Program-made: the position numbers and the translations under genes
Shown here: in pieces, positions 48,391 to 59,246 of the stretch
Layout of the letters: each line of letters begins with the position of its first letter
Position numbering within the stretch: the first letter of the stretch is position 1
The notes under the pieces: generated by a model
What the model was told of the DNA's origin: nothing
The model's database searches: none
Seen by the model: the letters and a program-made list of their open reading frames with translations, nothing else
NCBI RefSeq assembly: GCF_910592395.1
Contig: NC_088311.1
Span: 7,750,501 to 7,814,500, forward strand
Reading direction: 5' to 3'
From: Lineus longissimus
Lineage: Eukaryota > Nemertea > Pilidiophora > Heteronemertea > Lineidae
Length of the DNA stretch: 64,000 nucleotides

Positions 48391-50642
48391 TTTATCAGCA
48401 TCCAGCAAATCAGAGGGAACTTTGCTTAAATTCATTATAAAAGAAGTTGAAATCACCTTGAGATGAAAGACCTTGATATCAACAGGCTGATACAATGGCA
48501 TGGATTACACGGCAAAAGAGAACATTGTGACAGAACCTATAATTTTCTCGAACTCTATTGTAATGTCATCAGAAATCCTGGCTAGAATTTGTGCCCGTTT
48601 AGTCTGTAATCATAGATTAGCAATCTTTGAGACGTGTTGCTCATCCCTGCAATCAACAAGGTGGGATTATCCTGGATCATGTCGCATGATCTTCAAGGTT
48701 GCAACGACGAAATGTACAATCAAGGACAAGAGATGCTGTGAGTCACACCGGATCATGGCTTTTATGCAGGATTGAAAGGGATGTGTCTATCCGTTGTTAG
48801 TCATTCAGAGAAATGCCGAAACAGGGCCTCAATGCTGCATTCACAGGAACCGGATTTTTTTTCTTCTTAGTCATTTCGTATCCAGTCGTGTTTTTCCCTG
48901 AGGAAATATATTGATTAGTACCTAGATGCACTACTGTGTAGGTCGTAGCTGGATTTATATGTCGCCTCCAGGTGTTTATGATTTCCTAAAAGTAAATCAT
49001 ACAAAACCAAAACAGATAGCCTTAGACTCATACTAGAGACCGCTTCATATGATACAAATCTGAATCTTGGACCAGTGAAACTAAAGTATCTTCACATATA
49101 CGTTTGTAATCAATACTCCCTTGAATACCCAATGACATTGCCATCAGCAATTCTTTCAAGCAACAGAAATCCTTTTTGACAAGTTAGTCATACCGTCCAA
49201 GGTTAAAGAGAAATGTGAGACTTGACTATGATATTCAATGACAGATGAGAAGGAAAAACCACGGTTAAGTCTAAACAATATTGGCCTGCGGTGAGACAAC
49301 ATTACACATTTGACCACAGGGACTGGTTGAAAGATTTCATGTTGGGGTTTTAATCAGTCATGATACAAATCATCTTACTGCATGAGCAGGGGTTGTATTG
49401 CAAACTATTTTTTGAATAACATCCAGTTTTTTCTTGATCAGTAAATTTTGAACCCTTGAAATCGATGAAATGAAAAGGTTCCCAGGTTCCACTGACTTAT
49501 AACCAAATGTGCTGAAAATGCAACGATGCAGAGTGGACATGATTCAGGTTATTTCATCAATCCTATTCGATTCTCATCATACCTAGTTTAGGAAATGGCT
49601 TTTCAAAGAGTTAATGCACATCGAAAGAAAGAACCTGTTTTCTCATCTCTTCAAGTTGCATTCATCTACATGTACAGGTAACTCATGTAAGGGAATGACT
49701 GATGGTGCCTACTTGTTGCCTGCCACGAAATATGATCGCATGATGATGACAAATAATAGCACAACACAAACAACTCAGGTTTCTGAAGGAACGAAGCACT
49801 CGCTCGGAAAATTACCGCATTAGGAATTTGATGCTTTCAAAATGACTGATGGTACTTTAGGTGTTGATTTAGATAGCAGGTATGGGATGTCGTATAGTAT
49901 GACGATTGCCGCTGAAGAGCTAAGAACACGAGTACCATGAGTCACCAGTTGCACGCGGTCGTTAAGACGCGACAATGAGCAAGATTTAGATCTTCTTGCT
50001 TCCTGCTGATGCAAGTTTAAGCCACGGAAAGACATTAGTGGAAAGATGAAGCCATTATGCCCAACATTCTCATGCAAATAGCTCCATAATACCAACAGAA
50101 TGCCTCGGAGCTGGATTGACATCTCTTTTCAATGCCTTCAAAGTCAAGCTTAACCAAGAATCCTAATGCATCTAAATTACCTTCTTTAATGAAAATCATT
50201 GCGGATTTAGCATTTACAAGTAGCATAGGATGGTAATTGCTGACTTATTCAAAACAATCCATTTTTTAACAGTAAAACAGTTTTGCAGTTTAGAAGATGC
50301 CATCAGTCTGTCAGACTTGAGGTGAATAGTAGTCTTTTATCAAGTAATGAAGAGAAAAACAATAGCCTTCAGTAACTGATAGTGACCATTCCACTGTAGA
50401 AGTAGAAAATGTCCCCTGGGAAAGAGTCTTGCCCAATTGTATTGTATTCTGAAGAATTGAGGTATATGGTTCCATAAACTATCAATTTCAACAGCACAGA
50501 GATTAAAGCACATGATAGAACTCTTTACTCCCCGGACATTCTATCCTGGGACATTTAAAACTTCTACACAACCATTTCTAAGATCAACAATAGCCATTGT
50601 TCTCTTGATTTATATTGTATGCAAGGCAAGTCAAACCAAGCA
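48391..50642. other. No gene recognised; one splice-like pair
   Basis: At 49656-49677 (plus) a 22-nt segment lies between the strong pyrimidine tract TTTTCTCATCTCTTCAAG and the donor CAG|GTAACT. It is too short to call. Other open frames lack support. Confidence 0.5.
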
Positions 50643-50720
50643 GTCCTCTGTGGCCTAGTGGTAGAGGCCGTGGCTTGTAACACAAGAGACTTAATCATTA
50701 GAAGGACCACCTTGAATCCA
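50643..50720 (+). repeat. tRNA-like SINE head
   Basis: GTGGCCTAGTGGTAGAGGCC is an excellent D-arm/A box. An anticodon-arm-like CTTGTAACACAAG follows. The expected B box is degraded to CACCTTGAATCC. With no intact T arm this is not a functional tRNA gene but the head of a SINE. T-rich sequence follows. Confidence 0.6.
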
Positions 50721-50768
50721 AAAAGGATGGAATTTCTTCTTTTTTTTCATATTTCAATTTTTTTTAAT

Positions 50769-50814
50769 GGATAGCTAGATGTAAAACAAAAGATTGTGTT
50801 ACATCTTGCTATCC
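50769..50814. repeat. 46-bp hairpin (15-bp stem)
   Basis: GGATAGCTAGATGTAA pairs with TTACATCTTGCTATCC with one T-T mismatch across a 14-base loop. It may be the inverted ends of a tiny foldback element, or a structured part of the adjacent SINE. Confidence 0.75.
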
Positions 50815-51529
50815 AAACAAAACCTTTTTGCCACTTTTTGCCACTTCTTTTCTGCCTTGATGATTTGTCTTGTCAAGCTAGATTCTTTATATTGATCTTC
50901 TTTTCTTCGATAAATCTCCAGAGTTGATATGACCCGTTGCAAAAAAAGTTATACTCCTGGTTTGGCCCCAGTCCTCCGAAAGATGTCATCATTCCAAAGT
51001 GAGTCGCAATTACCAAAGCCGTATCCCTTTGTACTGAACAACCAGGAGGTTCAATTGCAGAATATCTGACAAATTCCCCCCCCCCAAAAGTCATCACTGT
51101 CAATAGGTTCTTTGTCTAACCCAGGCCAAAACCCCTCCTTTGTTTCGATTGTCAGGTATTCTGCAGTCAAGTCCAACCAGGAGTGTAACTCCTCTCAACA
51201 ACATCACCATAGAAGTGTAATTCCCCCCTCAACAAGTCATCTTTCCACAACCATCCCGTACTAATACCAAGCATTATCAGTTCGAGTCAGGTGCCTGCAT
51301 GGCATCAGATAAGACATGAGGTTGTCACTTGTGTGAATGATCCACTGCCTTCATTGACCCAAGTGGGAGATATCACGGCCAAGACATTCACCAATATGAC
51401 AAATTACCCTTATTTGCAGAGACTTGGCTAAGGATAAAATGATAAGAAATGGAAAGGAATAGTCTATAATAGAAATCCCTGGTAAGTGTTGCATTACTAT
51501 ACTATGCAGACACGAACAGCTGAACTCAC
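50815..51529. other. No gene recognised; poly-C run
   Basis: A 10-base C run lies at 51076-51085. Otherwise nothing is recognised. Confidence 0.5.
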
Positions 51530-51653
51530 CTTGGGAAATATAAAAGCAGGATTTTAACTGCTCCTTATCCAGCCTCATCCAGATTACAATATATGGTCTG
51601 TTATCTGATGCGCCAAACCACCAAAACTTTCGCAGGCATTCTATTTTTTGCAT
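51530..51653 (-). other. Weak candidate first coding exon, minus strand
   Basis: An ATG at 51653-51651, with an in-frame stop just upstream, opens a 41-codon frame that runs to the strong donor CCCAAG|GTGAGTTC (51529 leftwards), ending in phase 1. Residues include ASDNRPYIVIWMRLDKEQLK. Unlike many shadows, the frame's stop-to-donor arrangement fits a first exon, but no promoter, homology or next exon is seen. Confidence 0.22.
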
Positions 51654-54140
51654 TTTTCATGAAAGCCTATATTTGGAAAAAAATGGGAGTGGGTGGTATC
51701 AGACAAAACCCCTGAGCAACAGTACTATAAACAACCAAATTTTCAGTCAAATCCTTGAAGTTTTTAAAGCAACAACATGTCAAGTTGTAGAGCATATCGC
51801 AACTCATATGACTTACTCTCTTCAAATCAGTATTTAATGCCAACATGATCCTGGAACATGAGCGGCTTCTATCCCACACCTGTTGCTATCTTAGCATCCG
51901 CTCTCATTGACTCGCAGTCAAGCTTGAAGTCGTAGGCCAGATTGCGTTGGTGATGACATGCCAATCACGTACGCCGCGAAAAATACCAATACATGCAATA
52001 AGTGAAAGCAGTGGAGCATATTCCTCGCAAAATGTTGCATGCATTTCTCATTTCATGCTCGTATAACTCAACCAAGTTAACTTGGCAGGATTTGTGTGCA
52101 TATTAGAGTAAATAGTGTCGCACATTTTGCCTCCAACTGAGATTGAGTTGACTCGGTGGATTCCAATAGACTTATGTTTTTATGGCGAATTGTGTGTGAT
52201 TCTTTTATCATGCAATGAAAGTCGCATGAGCGTACGGCTGCTGATGCAAAAAGTCTCGTTAGTAGGAAGATGATTTAATGATTATCAGATTCACTGAAAA
52301 AAGCGACAAATTCCTTCGTTTTTATTGGCATATTAATACTGAAAATGTGATGTTGAAGCGTCTTCATGGGTGCAAGGGAAATGAATCAAAATTTGTTCAA
52401 TGATTTGGAATGTTTTAGGAACAGGCTTTGATGTGAGGGGGGGGGGACTTTGTACATTAGAATATGAAGAAGAGCAGCTCTAGTATCCATTCCATACAAA
52501 ATAATAAAAGAAGGCTCCAACTGCCCAATGTTCAGTCACATTGCATCAATTTGAAACAGCAGCCGGACTTGTTAGCACACATGATGTTGAATCTTCAAAG
52601 AGTCATGCCAAATTTGAGAAGAAATTAAATTCTTTGATTGACCCAAGATCAAGAACAGGAAGTAAAGCCTCATGATCTTCTCATTTCCTTGATGCTTTAT
52701 TCACAGTCTTTCCCAATGTTCAAATCCGCATGATGAATAAGTGGCCAGCAAGACTCTTTGATTCAAAAGATCTTTCGAATAGTTGGGAGAAAATGGAGGT
52801 GGGTGATCGAGGAGTTTCCAGATAACAGGAATTCTACATTCGGGCGCATCAGGGGCAGGAGACACAAAAAGGGCACGTGTGCTGCATCAAAATTCTGGTG
52901 TGATCCACAATTTCATAGTCCACTTTCAAAGATTTTTTCCTTCTTCTATACCGGTTCCTGCCATTCTCTCCCAGGAGGGCCAAGATGAACAATACATGTT
53001 CAGGGCATTGCTTCTATATGTACTGGAGGGTTAAATCTAATTTGTGAATAGGGAGGATAACTGACAACCTGAGAAATAATTTGTTTTGATGCTACTCCAT
53101 CAAGTGTTGTGCCTTTGGCAAATGTTTCCAACGCAAATGTGATTAAAATCCTCCTCAACAGGATTCCTAAGAAAATCGATTTGGGCAAAATGCATTCTAA
53201 TTCAGTAAGTGGTCGTTGGATATCAACTAGTTCGCGGATAATTGTGCTAAAACGGATGATGGACACCAACAGGTTGATGATTCGAGCACTTTTGCTTGGT
53301 ATGCATGATTCTTGATTCAAAAACACCTTTGTTTCATTGTCGTGATGCAGCATTGTTTTCAATGTAAAATGCATTAGACCTCATTTTGCCAGCAGCAGAT
53401 CTGCCTAAGTATCCTGTAGAGAAGCAATTTTTATTACATTGACGTGGAGTATTTATTGCACTGCCAAAATGATATGCAATAATACTAGCTTGTCTGCAGG
53501 GTCAGCGCAGGTGCATGCTATAAGAATAAGGCATGAAATGAAATATTGCTTCACTATGGCAGGCTTTCCACCATCACTGCCTCTGGAGATGGAAACACAC
53601 TAATGTAAAAGTACTTCAACAAGTTCCCTTTAACTGAGGCAATTTCTTTTCCAAAATATTTTTTTCACAATCCAATTTTCATGAGATAAGAAAAAAAACA
53701 CCAATTTTTACCCAAGATGGATTCTTATGTAAATGTCAAACCCAATTTGTAATAAAATTTCAAATCACCAATTTCATCAGTTTTCTCTTTTGAACTTATA
53801 AATGCCAGACAGATAACAGGGAAATGTTTTTTACCGCCTACAGAAAATAGGACTGACTTCTGAGTACTTATCACATTTAATTTGCAAAGATATATAAGAT
53901 GTCAAAACTATTTAAAATCGTCAGCGTAAAAACGTATTCTATAATATCATTACATCTACATGTACTTTCTTTCAAATTCTCCTATTACTGCACAACTCAG
54001 CTTTGTGGATCTCAAAGAGTATTGACGAAGCTAAGCTAACACCTAGAGCTGCTGGTTTAGCCGAGAATATCAAACTTCACAATGACCTTGACCAAGAAGG
54101 GGTTAATCGTTAGATGAATGCAACAAGATACTAACTAACT
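51654..54140. other. No gene recognised; poly-G run
   Basis: A 10-base G run lies at 52437-52446. 53000-53374 is open on both strands (124 codons minus, 68 plus) without splice or homology support. Confidence 0.5.
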
Positions 54141-54141
54141 C

Positions 54142-54236
54142 ACTTACCTGCAACAAGACACCGAGTTATCCAAAACGACACAAAATTTTTACGTATGGTA
54201 ACAGGAAAAATTGATCGAGATTGAAATCGGGTGATA
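54142..54236 (-). promoter_or_regulatory. Candidate recursive splice site (3'SS joined to 5'SS)
   Basis: On the minus strand GTGTCTTGTTGCAG is followed directly by GTAAGTGAG (junction between 54148 and 54147), the fused acceptor/donor arrangement of ratcheting points in long introns. The 85 bases upstream (54151-54235) contain no AG dinucleotide on the minus strand, as an AG-exclusion zone requires, and include a T-rich tract. A plain internal donor is less likely because no AG exists to start an exon close upstream. This is inference from motif only. Confidence 0.35.
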
Positions 54237-54707
54237 CTTAGTCAAAGTGAAGAATTTTCAGCAAAATCTGCAATGCAGAGTATCGTCTTGAGGTTAGATG
54301 AAACCACAGAGGAGCAATCATGAGAGCCCTTCGTGTCATGTGGATGGAGCGAATTCGATACCTGGTGGCAGACTGGTGAACTATTCAACGCAAGCTCGAC
54401 AACCAGGGCTGTTTCCAATAATCAATAGCAAGAGATGGAAATGTAATTATGAAGATTTAGGAAGTTGGCGACTAAAGTATTTAGGTGTGGAGTTGGGAAG
54501 TTTTAAAGAGAGAGTATGGTGAGGGCAACAGGGAACTGTTCTCTGGTTCTGGAACATGTTAAAGGATCAGCAGCACACCATAGGTTTAAGCCAAGTGTAT
54601 TGTCCAAGTGAGTTATAAAGTGTACTTCTTAAACTATTTTAGGATTGAAACTGAACAGACAGAACTAGTAAGTAACAACTTCGAGCTAGCTAGTTTCTCA
54701 CAAACTC
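54237..54707. other. No feature recognised
   Basis: Nothing recognised in this stretch. Confidence 0.5.
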
Positions 54708-55009
54708 TAGGTTTCTTTTTTTTAAATAGACCGTGTTTCTTTTTATGAATAAGTTTGATTTCTTTCAAATAAGGTAGGCTCCTTTCAAATGAGGTAGGTT
54801 TCTTTCAAGTTGGGTAGATTTCCTTCAAATTGAAGGTATTTTTTTTCCAAGTAAGGTATGTATCTCTCAAATAAGGTAGGTTTCTTTCAAGTATAGTAGG
54901 GTTCTTCAAGTACGTTTCTTTCAAATAAAGTAAGTTTCTTCCAAATAAACGAGGTTGCTGTCGAATGAAGTTGTTTTAATTCAAAAAGCTAGGTTTCTTT
55001 CAAATGACA
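54708..55009 (+). repeat. Pyrimidine-biased ~20-bp minisatellite, ~14 units
   Basis: Imperfect units like TAGGTTTCTTTCAAATAAGG recur every 18-22 bp across about 300 bp. Central units (54770-54960) are the most regular. Divergence between units is substantial, so the array is old. Confidence 0.9.
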
Positions 55010-55541
55010 AAGCTTTGGCCTCTGATCTGTTAACTTCATCCTTAGATCAGTTTTTTTTTACTCCTACCTCGTTTGAAATATTGAGAGGCGGAGTATATTG
55101 AAAACAACTGGTGCCAGGATGTGTTAACTTAGGATGTCAAATGCAGAGAGTCTTGGAGAAAAACACTCAAATCACGCAATAAAATCTGAACTGTAAAAGG
55201 CGCAGTATGCTACTTTATATGATTAATGTGATGACATTCGAAATCTCTCCGGCTCACTACGAATCCAAATGTCAGATGAGATAAGTCATTATTGACGGCT
55301 TGCTAAACGACCCTGATCCAAATTAAGATCGATAATTGTTAATTAAACACCATAGCAATAAAAGAAGCAAATTATCGACTTCCTCAATAGGCAATTAAAG
55401 TGATCACTGTTGGCAATTGAATAATTTTTAATGGTTTTAGGTTTGATTTTTAAAACGATTTTTAAAACGAAAATTAATTGGAATTGGGATTGGTGGAATC
55501 TTTGCTGGCTTTCATGCAACTAAATGTTGTCAACAGCAGGG

Positions 55542-55580
55542 AATGAAATGGTCAAGGGACCATGTGCTCACCTCGGGTTA
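55542..55580 (+). repeat. Dispersed match to the 81-bp array unit
   Basis: GAATGAAATGGTCAAGGGAC followed by CATGTGCTCACCT matches AATGAAATGGCCAAGGGCCA and TTGTGCTCAC from the 42.6-43.5 kb array. This marks a fragment of the same element family away from the array. Module X follows 100 bp later. Confidence 0.6.
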
Positions 55581-55676
55581 TGTCAACTCTGAAAGATGAA
55601 AAAATTTCTAAGTCCAAATATTTTTTTCACTTATTTTTTTCTGCTCAAAATTAAGAAACATCATCAGTCCCAAAAC

Positions 55677-55773
55677 TTTGAAAATCTTTCAGAATTTTGA
55701 ACTTATGATTCAACTCTGAAAGATGAAAAAAGTTCTGGACGAAAACTATGTCAATTTGCAGACACAGAGACCC
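55677..55773. repeat. Dispersed repeat module X
   Basis: Second copy of the module seen at 18491-18591. Part of it (TCAACTCTGAAAGATGAAAA) is also duplicated about 123 bp upstream at 55585. Confidence 0.75.
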
Positions 55774-56090
55774 AAGATGGGGACCAGGGTATTCACCTCA
55801 ATAATTCTCAAAGGAATCGATTTTCAAAACCGGATGACCAGAACTAACCTTATCGGTGACCCAGACATATGAATACTTTGAGGTATTCAGATGTCTAATG
55901 CACAAAGGGTGGCCTCGATATACATGACTGATGAATTGCTCAGCTCAAAATTTATCATCACCTTAACAGTTCAACAGAACGCTAACCAAGGTATAAAAAA
56001 GTCTCGCCTATCAGTCCCTGCATGCTCAGAATTTGAAATTTAATTTGAATTTTTTATTCACACTGTTTATGGTTTCTGGACGATGAGGGC

Positions 56091-56117
56091 GAGGAGGAGG
56101 AGGAGGAGGACGACGAC
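56091..56117 (+). repeat. GAG/GAC trinucleotide microsatellite
   Basis: About seven GAG/AGG repeats grade into GAC repeats. Short; no surrounding coding frame supported. Confidence 0.9.
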
Positions 56118-56449
56118 AACGCGATGACGTGAAAAACATTTCACCTCCTTACAAAAAGTTCCCCTCTATATTATAATACCGGTACTGGTACTGAGTGATG
56201 GAACCTCAGCCGTGACAGTTGACCACACAAGTCATTGGACTCTGCAATCTTATCAAACCCGTAATCCATCACCCTAATCTGATCAGCCACTGGGTTTTAA
56301 TATTTCCCGTAAGCCACCAATCTTGGTAACTGAAACTTTCCAATATCCTGTAGACATGATAGTAATCTGCGGTTACTGAAGACGTTGGTATAGCCGGGGA
56401 GGACTACCAATGATTTGTTTGAGTGAGGACACTGACATACGAGCAACAC

Positions 56450-56562
56450 CAACAAAAAGATCTCTCGTCAGTTCTCTCGTCTTTGGGTAAAACTGGTAAC
56501 TCCTGGGTTTGATTTTGATTACAGGTTGCTGTGATCACCAATTCTTGGCGCAGGCACTTGCT
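56450..56562. repeat. Dispersed repeat module Y
   Basis: CAACAAAAAGATCTCTCGTC, CTGGGTTTGATTTTG and CAGGTTGCTGTGATCACCAA align with 18616-18712. A further partial copy lies at 60360-60425. Confidence 0.72.
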
Positions 56563-56727
56563 TCCCCCATACCTACCTTGCTCAGCATTTGGCTTTAAAC
56601 AAAGACTGGCCATACGGTTAAACGACCACAAAACTGCTTGGCTACTAACAGGGTCGATTTACATGGAAGCTACAATCAAACCACCCCGTAAATTAGCCAC
56701 ATGAGGCTCGTAACTCATTTGGTAGCA

Positions 56728-56912
56728 CATGATATAAAGTAGAAAGGAGCCTGTTGATTTGTCTCCAGAGAGAGCCTTGCTATTATGTATTCAAAGCCTG
56801 AGAGGAAAATGCCGACCTTTGATGGGCGGTGTGGTGGCATAAATCAAGGGATGCTCACTACATGTTATAAAGTAGAAAGGAGCCTGTTGATTCATCTCCA
56901 GACAGAGCCTTG
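56728..56912. repeat. 52-bp direct repeats, 133 bp apart
   Basis: 56728-56779 and 56861-56912 share TATAAAGTAGAAAGGAGCCT, GTTGATT and TCTCCAGA.AGAGCCTTG with few mismatches. No inverted ends or coding frame. Confidence 0.85.
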
Positions 56913-57106
56913 AGAGAGGGTTGCTGGAATCTATGTTTCATCTTGATTCCAAAATCCAATGGCAAGTAACTCAGACAGTCAGGTGTAAGCTGATCAGAAG
57001 TGACAAAATAATCCTGAGATATGGTGGCGATAAATCGGAAGGATTGTGCACATACATCATTGTGTGAGTTGAGGAATCACAACAAGATCAAGATGTCAAC
57101 AGGAGA

Positions 57107-57262
57107 AGCCAAATGGAAATGACAGTAGCTTACGTTGTGGAGCCAGAGAACTAGGGCCGTTTGACATGTTTAAAGCCTTCAGTTGCAGAGTCAGGGAATC
57201 AGGTGCCTTTTAAAGCCAAATGGAACGGACTTCAGCTTAGGTTGGAAATGCCAGAGAAGCAG
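57107..57262. repeat. ~48-bp diverged direct repeats, 107 bp apart
   Basis: AGCCAAATGGAAATGACAGT at 57107 and AGCCAAATGGAACGGACTTC at 57214 both continue to AGCTTA.GTTG and GCCAGAGAA. Minor old duplication. Confidence 0.65.
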
Positions 57263-58572
57263 TCTGGGTAGTTATTGATCGTAAAATAGTGACCTTGTCA
57301 ACAGTTGGGACATCGAACACCAGACATGCACCAACAGAGCAGCTGGTTCACTGTGACTCAGGAGTCAAGACTTGGTTGACCGTATCCTCGTTATCACTGA
57401 AGAGAACAAGTCATGTAGAAAATCATAATTTAACGAGCGCAATCTCGGTGAGATATCTGGATGATTATCTGCTAATCAGACACTACTTGTTGGGCTGCAG
57501 AGTAATGAGAGTTGCCAAGTTTCATAAACGACCACATTCTGATGGAAGACACATGACACATCGAGATTTGGTAAGCCATTCACAATTCTAAACATTGGAG
57601 TTTCCACTGACATCGATAAAGTCAATATCAAAAGCTTTATTGAGATAAAGGAACATTCAAAAGTTGATGTATTTAATGAACAGGAGCAAAATTCGTCATT
57701 TCAACTTTTGTTTAGAATTAGTAAAGCTATTTTCACATAAGATCCTTTCCCTTGTTGGAGGAGCATTAATATAGACATGATAGACAAGATGAGCATGAAT
57801 GGCCTTTTGGTAGATGTAATGGTAGGGCCAAAATTGCAGTTTCAAACAGGAATCGGGCCCTTCCACAGGATTCTGCAACAAGTTTCATCTGTCCCACCTT
57901 GAAATGGGCTAAACTGCGGGTGGTCTCTGACTCCGAGGGTACAGAAAGTGTTAATAAACCAACAAGAAGGGCACATCAAGCAGCATCATGCACAAACACC
58001 ATTCATTTCTGAACTCGAAACCATTGCTGATGCATGTCACATGCCAAGCTGACAGAAATACTGCGGTATTTTGACAAAAATAAAACCTGCACCCAAGCGA
58101 GGAAACCAATTATCGGAGTAGATCCTGGTATGGAGTGAAATTCTATCGCAACAACAGGTGTTCGATTTTATTGGTGTGCAACCAACTTGATCCGCCACAA
58201 GATTACATCTTTCTCACTTGATCGAGTTCAATCTAATTTTTCAGCCTCTGGTGGAATTTCATTAGGATTGCAAGGGACTTGCTGTAGCAGGCAATGAATA
58301 AACCTTGCATCTGAGAAGGAACATGCATTTATAGGATTTCTGGGACCAGAATTGAATTTTCCGAGCAAGGAGGATTGCAGAACGTACAGACTTTCTGCAT
58401 CTAATTGGTTTAGGTGTCCTTTGGCAGCATTGAAGGCCAGGTGGTATAAATGGACTGACGACCATGCAATCATAGAAATAAAGGTTTTTGAGCTTTTGAA
58501 AAATCCTTTCAAGTTTTTTTGGCCAACAAAGATATGCACCCTGGAGAACTGCAGTCCAAAAAGTAAGTATAC
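57263..58572. other. No gene called
   Basis: 57289-57591 is a 100-codon frame containing RYLDDYLLI, which superficially resembles a reverse-transcriptase motif, but the flanks do not fit. 58228-58599 (minus) is a 123-codon frame with no support. Confidence 0.5.
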
Positions 58573-58625
58573 TACAGTGGAACCTCCCTTCACGGACACC
58601 TCTCTAAAAAGGACAATAGTTCACC
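58573..58625 (+). mobile_element. pogo/Tigger-like terminal repeat
   Basis: TACAGTGGAACCTCCCTTCA followed by CGGACACCTCTCTAAAAAGGACA matches my memory of pogo/Tigger-type Tc1-mariner ends (CAGTGGAACCTC...CGGACACC) next to the expected TA. No matching inverted right end was found within the window, so this is a solo end or heavily decayed copy. Confidence 0.6.
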
Positions 58626-59085
58626 TTAAATAACAAAGGATGAAACCACTGGACAGCTCTCCCAGTAAGTCAGCCCCACCACTCAAACCTGCCAGAGAGA
58701 GCAACAGGTAGGCCGATATGCAAGTCAATTTCCATCTGATGAGACCTTTGTTCAGATGTCCATTGTGGGTGGACGAGACCAGACTTCATATCATTGCCAT
58801 AGGGAATTCTAAGCCTGAGACCACTGACACTCTTGCAGCCCAGTGCCGGAAACAGTAGTTCAGGTGGGAGAGAGTGAGAGTCAATTTGCATCTTATCGAG
58901 TGGCCTTTGTTCCGGTTGCCTGTCACCTTCACAGCCCTTCTCTGTATTCATAGATGTGGGCCTCTCCATGGAATGGACATGCCCGGAATGCATGAGAATA
59001 AATCTCGAGGGATTGCCCAAACAACTGAAATCCTGCAAAAGCAACAGATGATACGACAGAATGAGAGTTGACGGCCAATGACAGT
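58626..59085. other. No feature recognised
   Basis: A 139-codon minus frame (58670-59089) overlaps the region next to the pogo-like end; no motif or splice support. Confidence 0.5.
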
Positions 59086-59246
59086 GCACTCACCTGAGGC
59101 TTGATACAATACTAATATTGAGTTCTTATATAGCGCTTTTCTAGGTTTCCCTGCTCAAAGCACTTTTGGGATACCATATTATTACCTCAGTTTCCACAGA
59201 AATCAATCTGGGGTTTCGAGGAGCAACCAGAAAGGCACTCACCTGA
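59086..59246 (-). mobile_element. 5'-truncated SINE with 12-bp target duplication
   Basis: Direct repeats GCACTCACCTGA at 59086-59097 and 59235-59246 bracket 137 bp. Its minus strand ends AAAAGTGCTTTGAGCAGG and AGAAAAGCGCTATATAAGAA, the same 3' tail type as the 26.6 kb SINE. The tRNA head is missing, so the copy is 5'-truncated. Twelve-base duplications fit LINE-mediated insertion. The duplicated target itself reads CAG|GTGAGTGC on the minus strand, a consensus splice donor. Confidence 0.75.

Noticed and set aside
49656-49677. 22-nt plus-strand segment between a strong pyrimidine tract and CAG|GTAACT
   Set aside because: Too short, not a multiple of three, and the segment's own end also looks like an acceptor. 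Kept only as a note.
50643-50720. Possible true tRNA gene
   Set aside because: A box is excellent but the T arm/B box is degraded and the acceptor stem does not pair; better explained as a SINE head.
53000-53374. 124-codon minus frame with an opposing 68-codon plus frame
   Set aside because: Open on both strands, without splice sites or recognisable motifs.
57289-57591. Frame containing RYLDDYLLI, like the catalytic motif of reverse transcriptases
   Set aside because: The residues before it lack the Pro/Gly pattern and spacing of RT motif B, and nothing downstream resembles RT or RNase H. The frame is only 100 codons.
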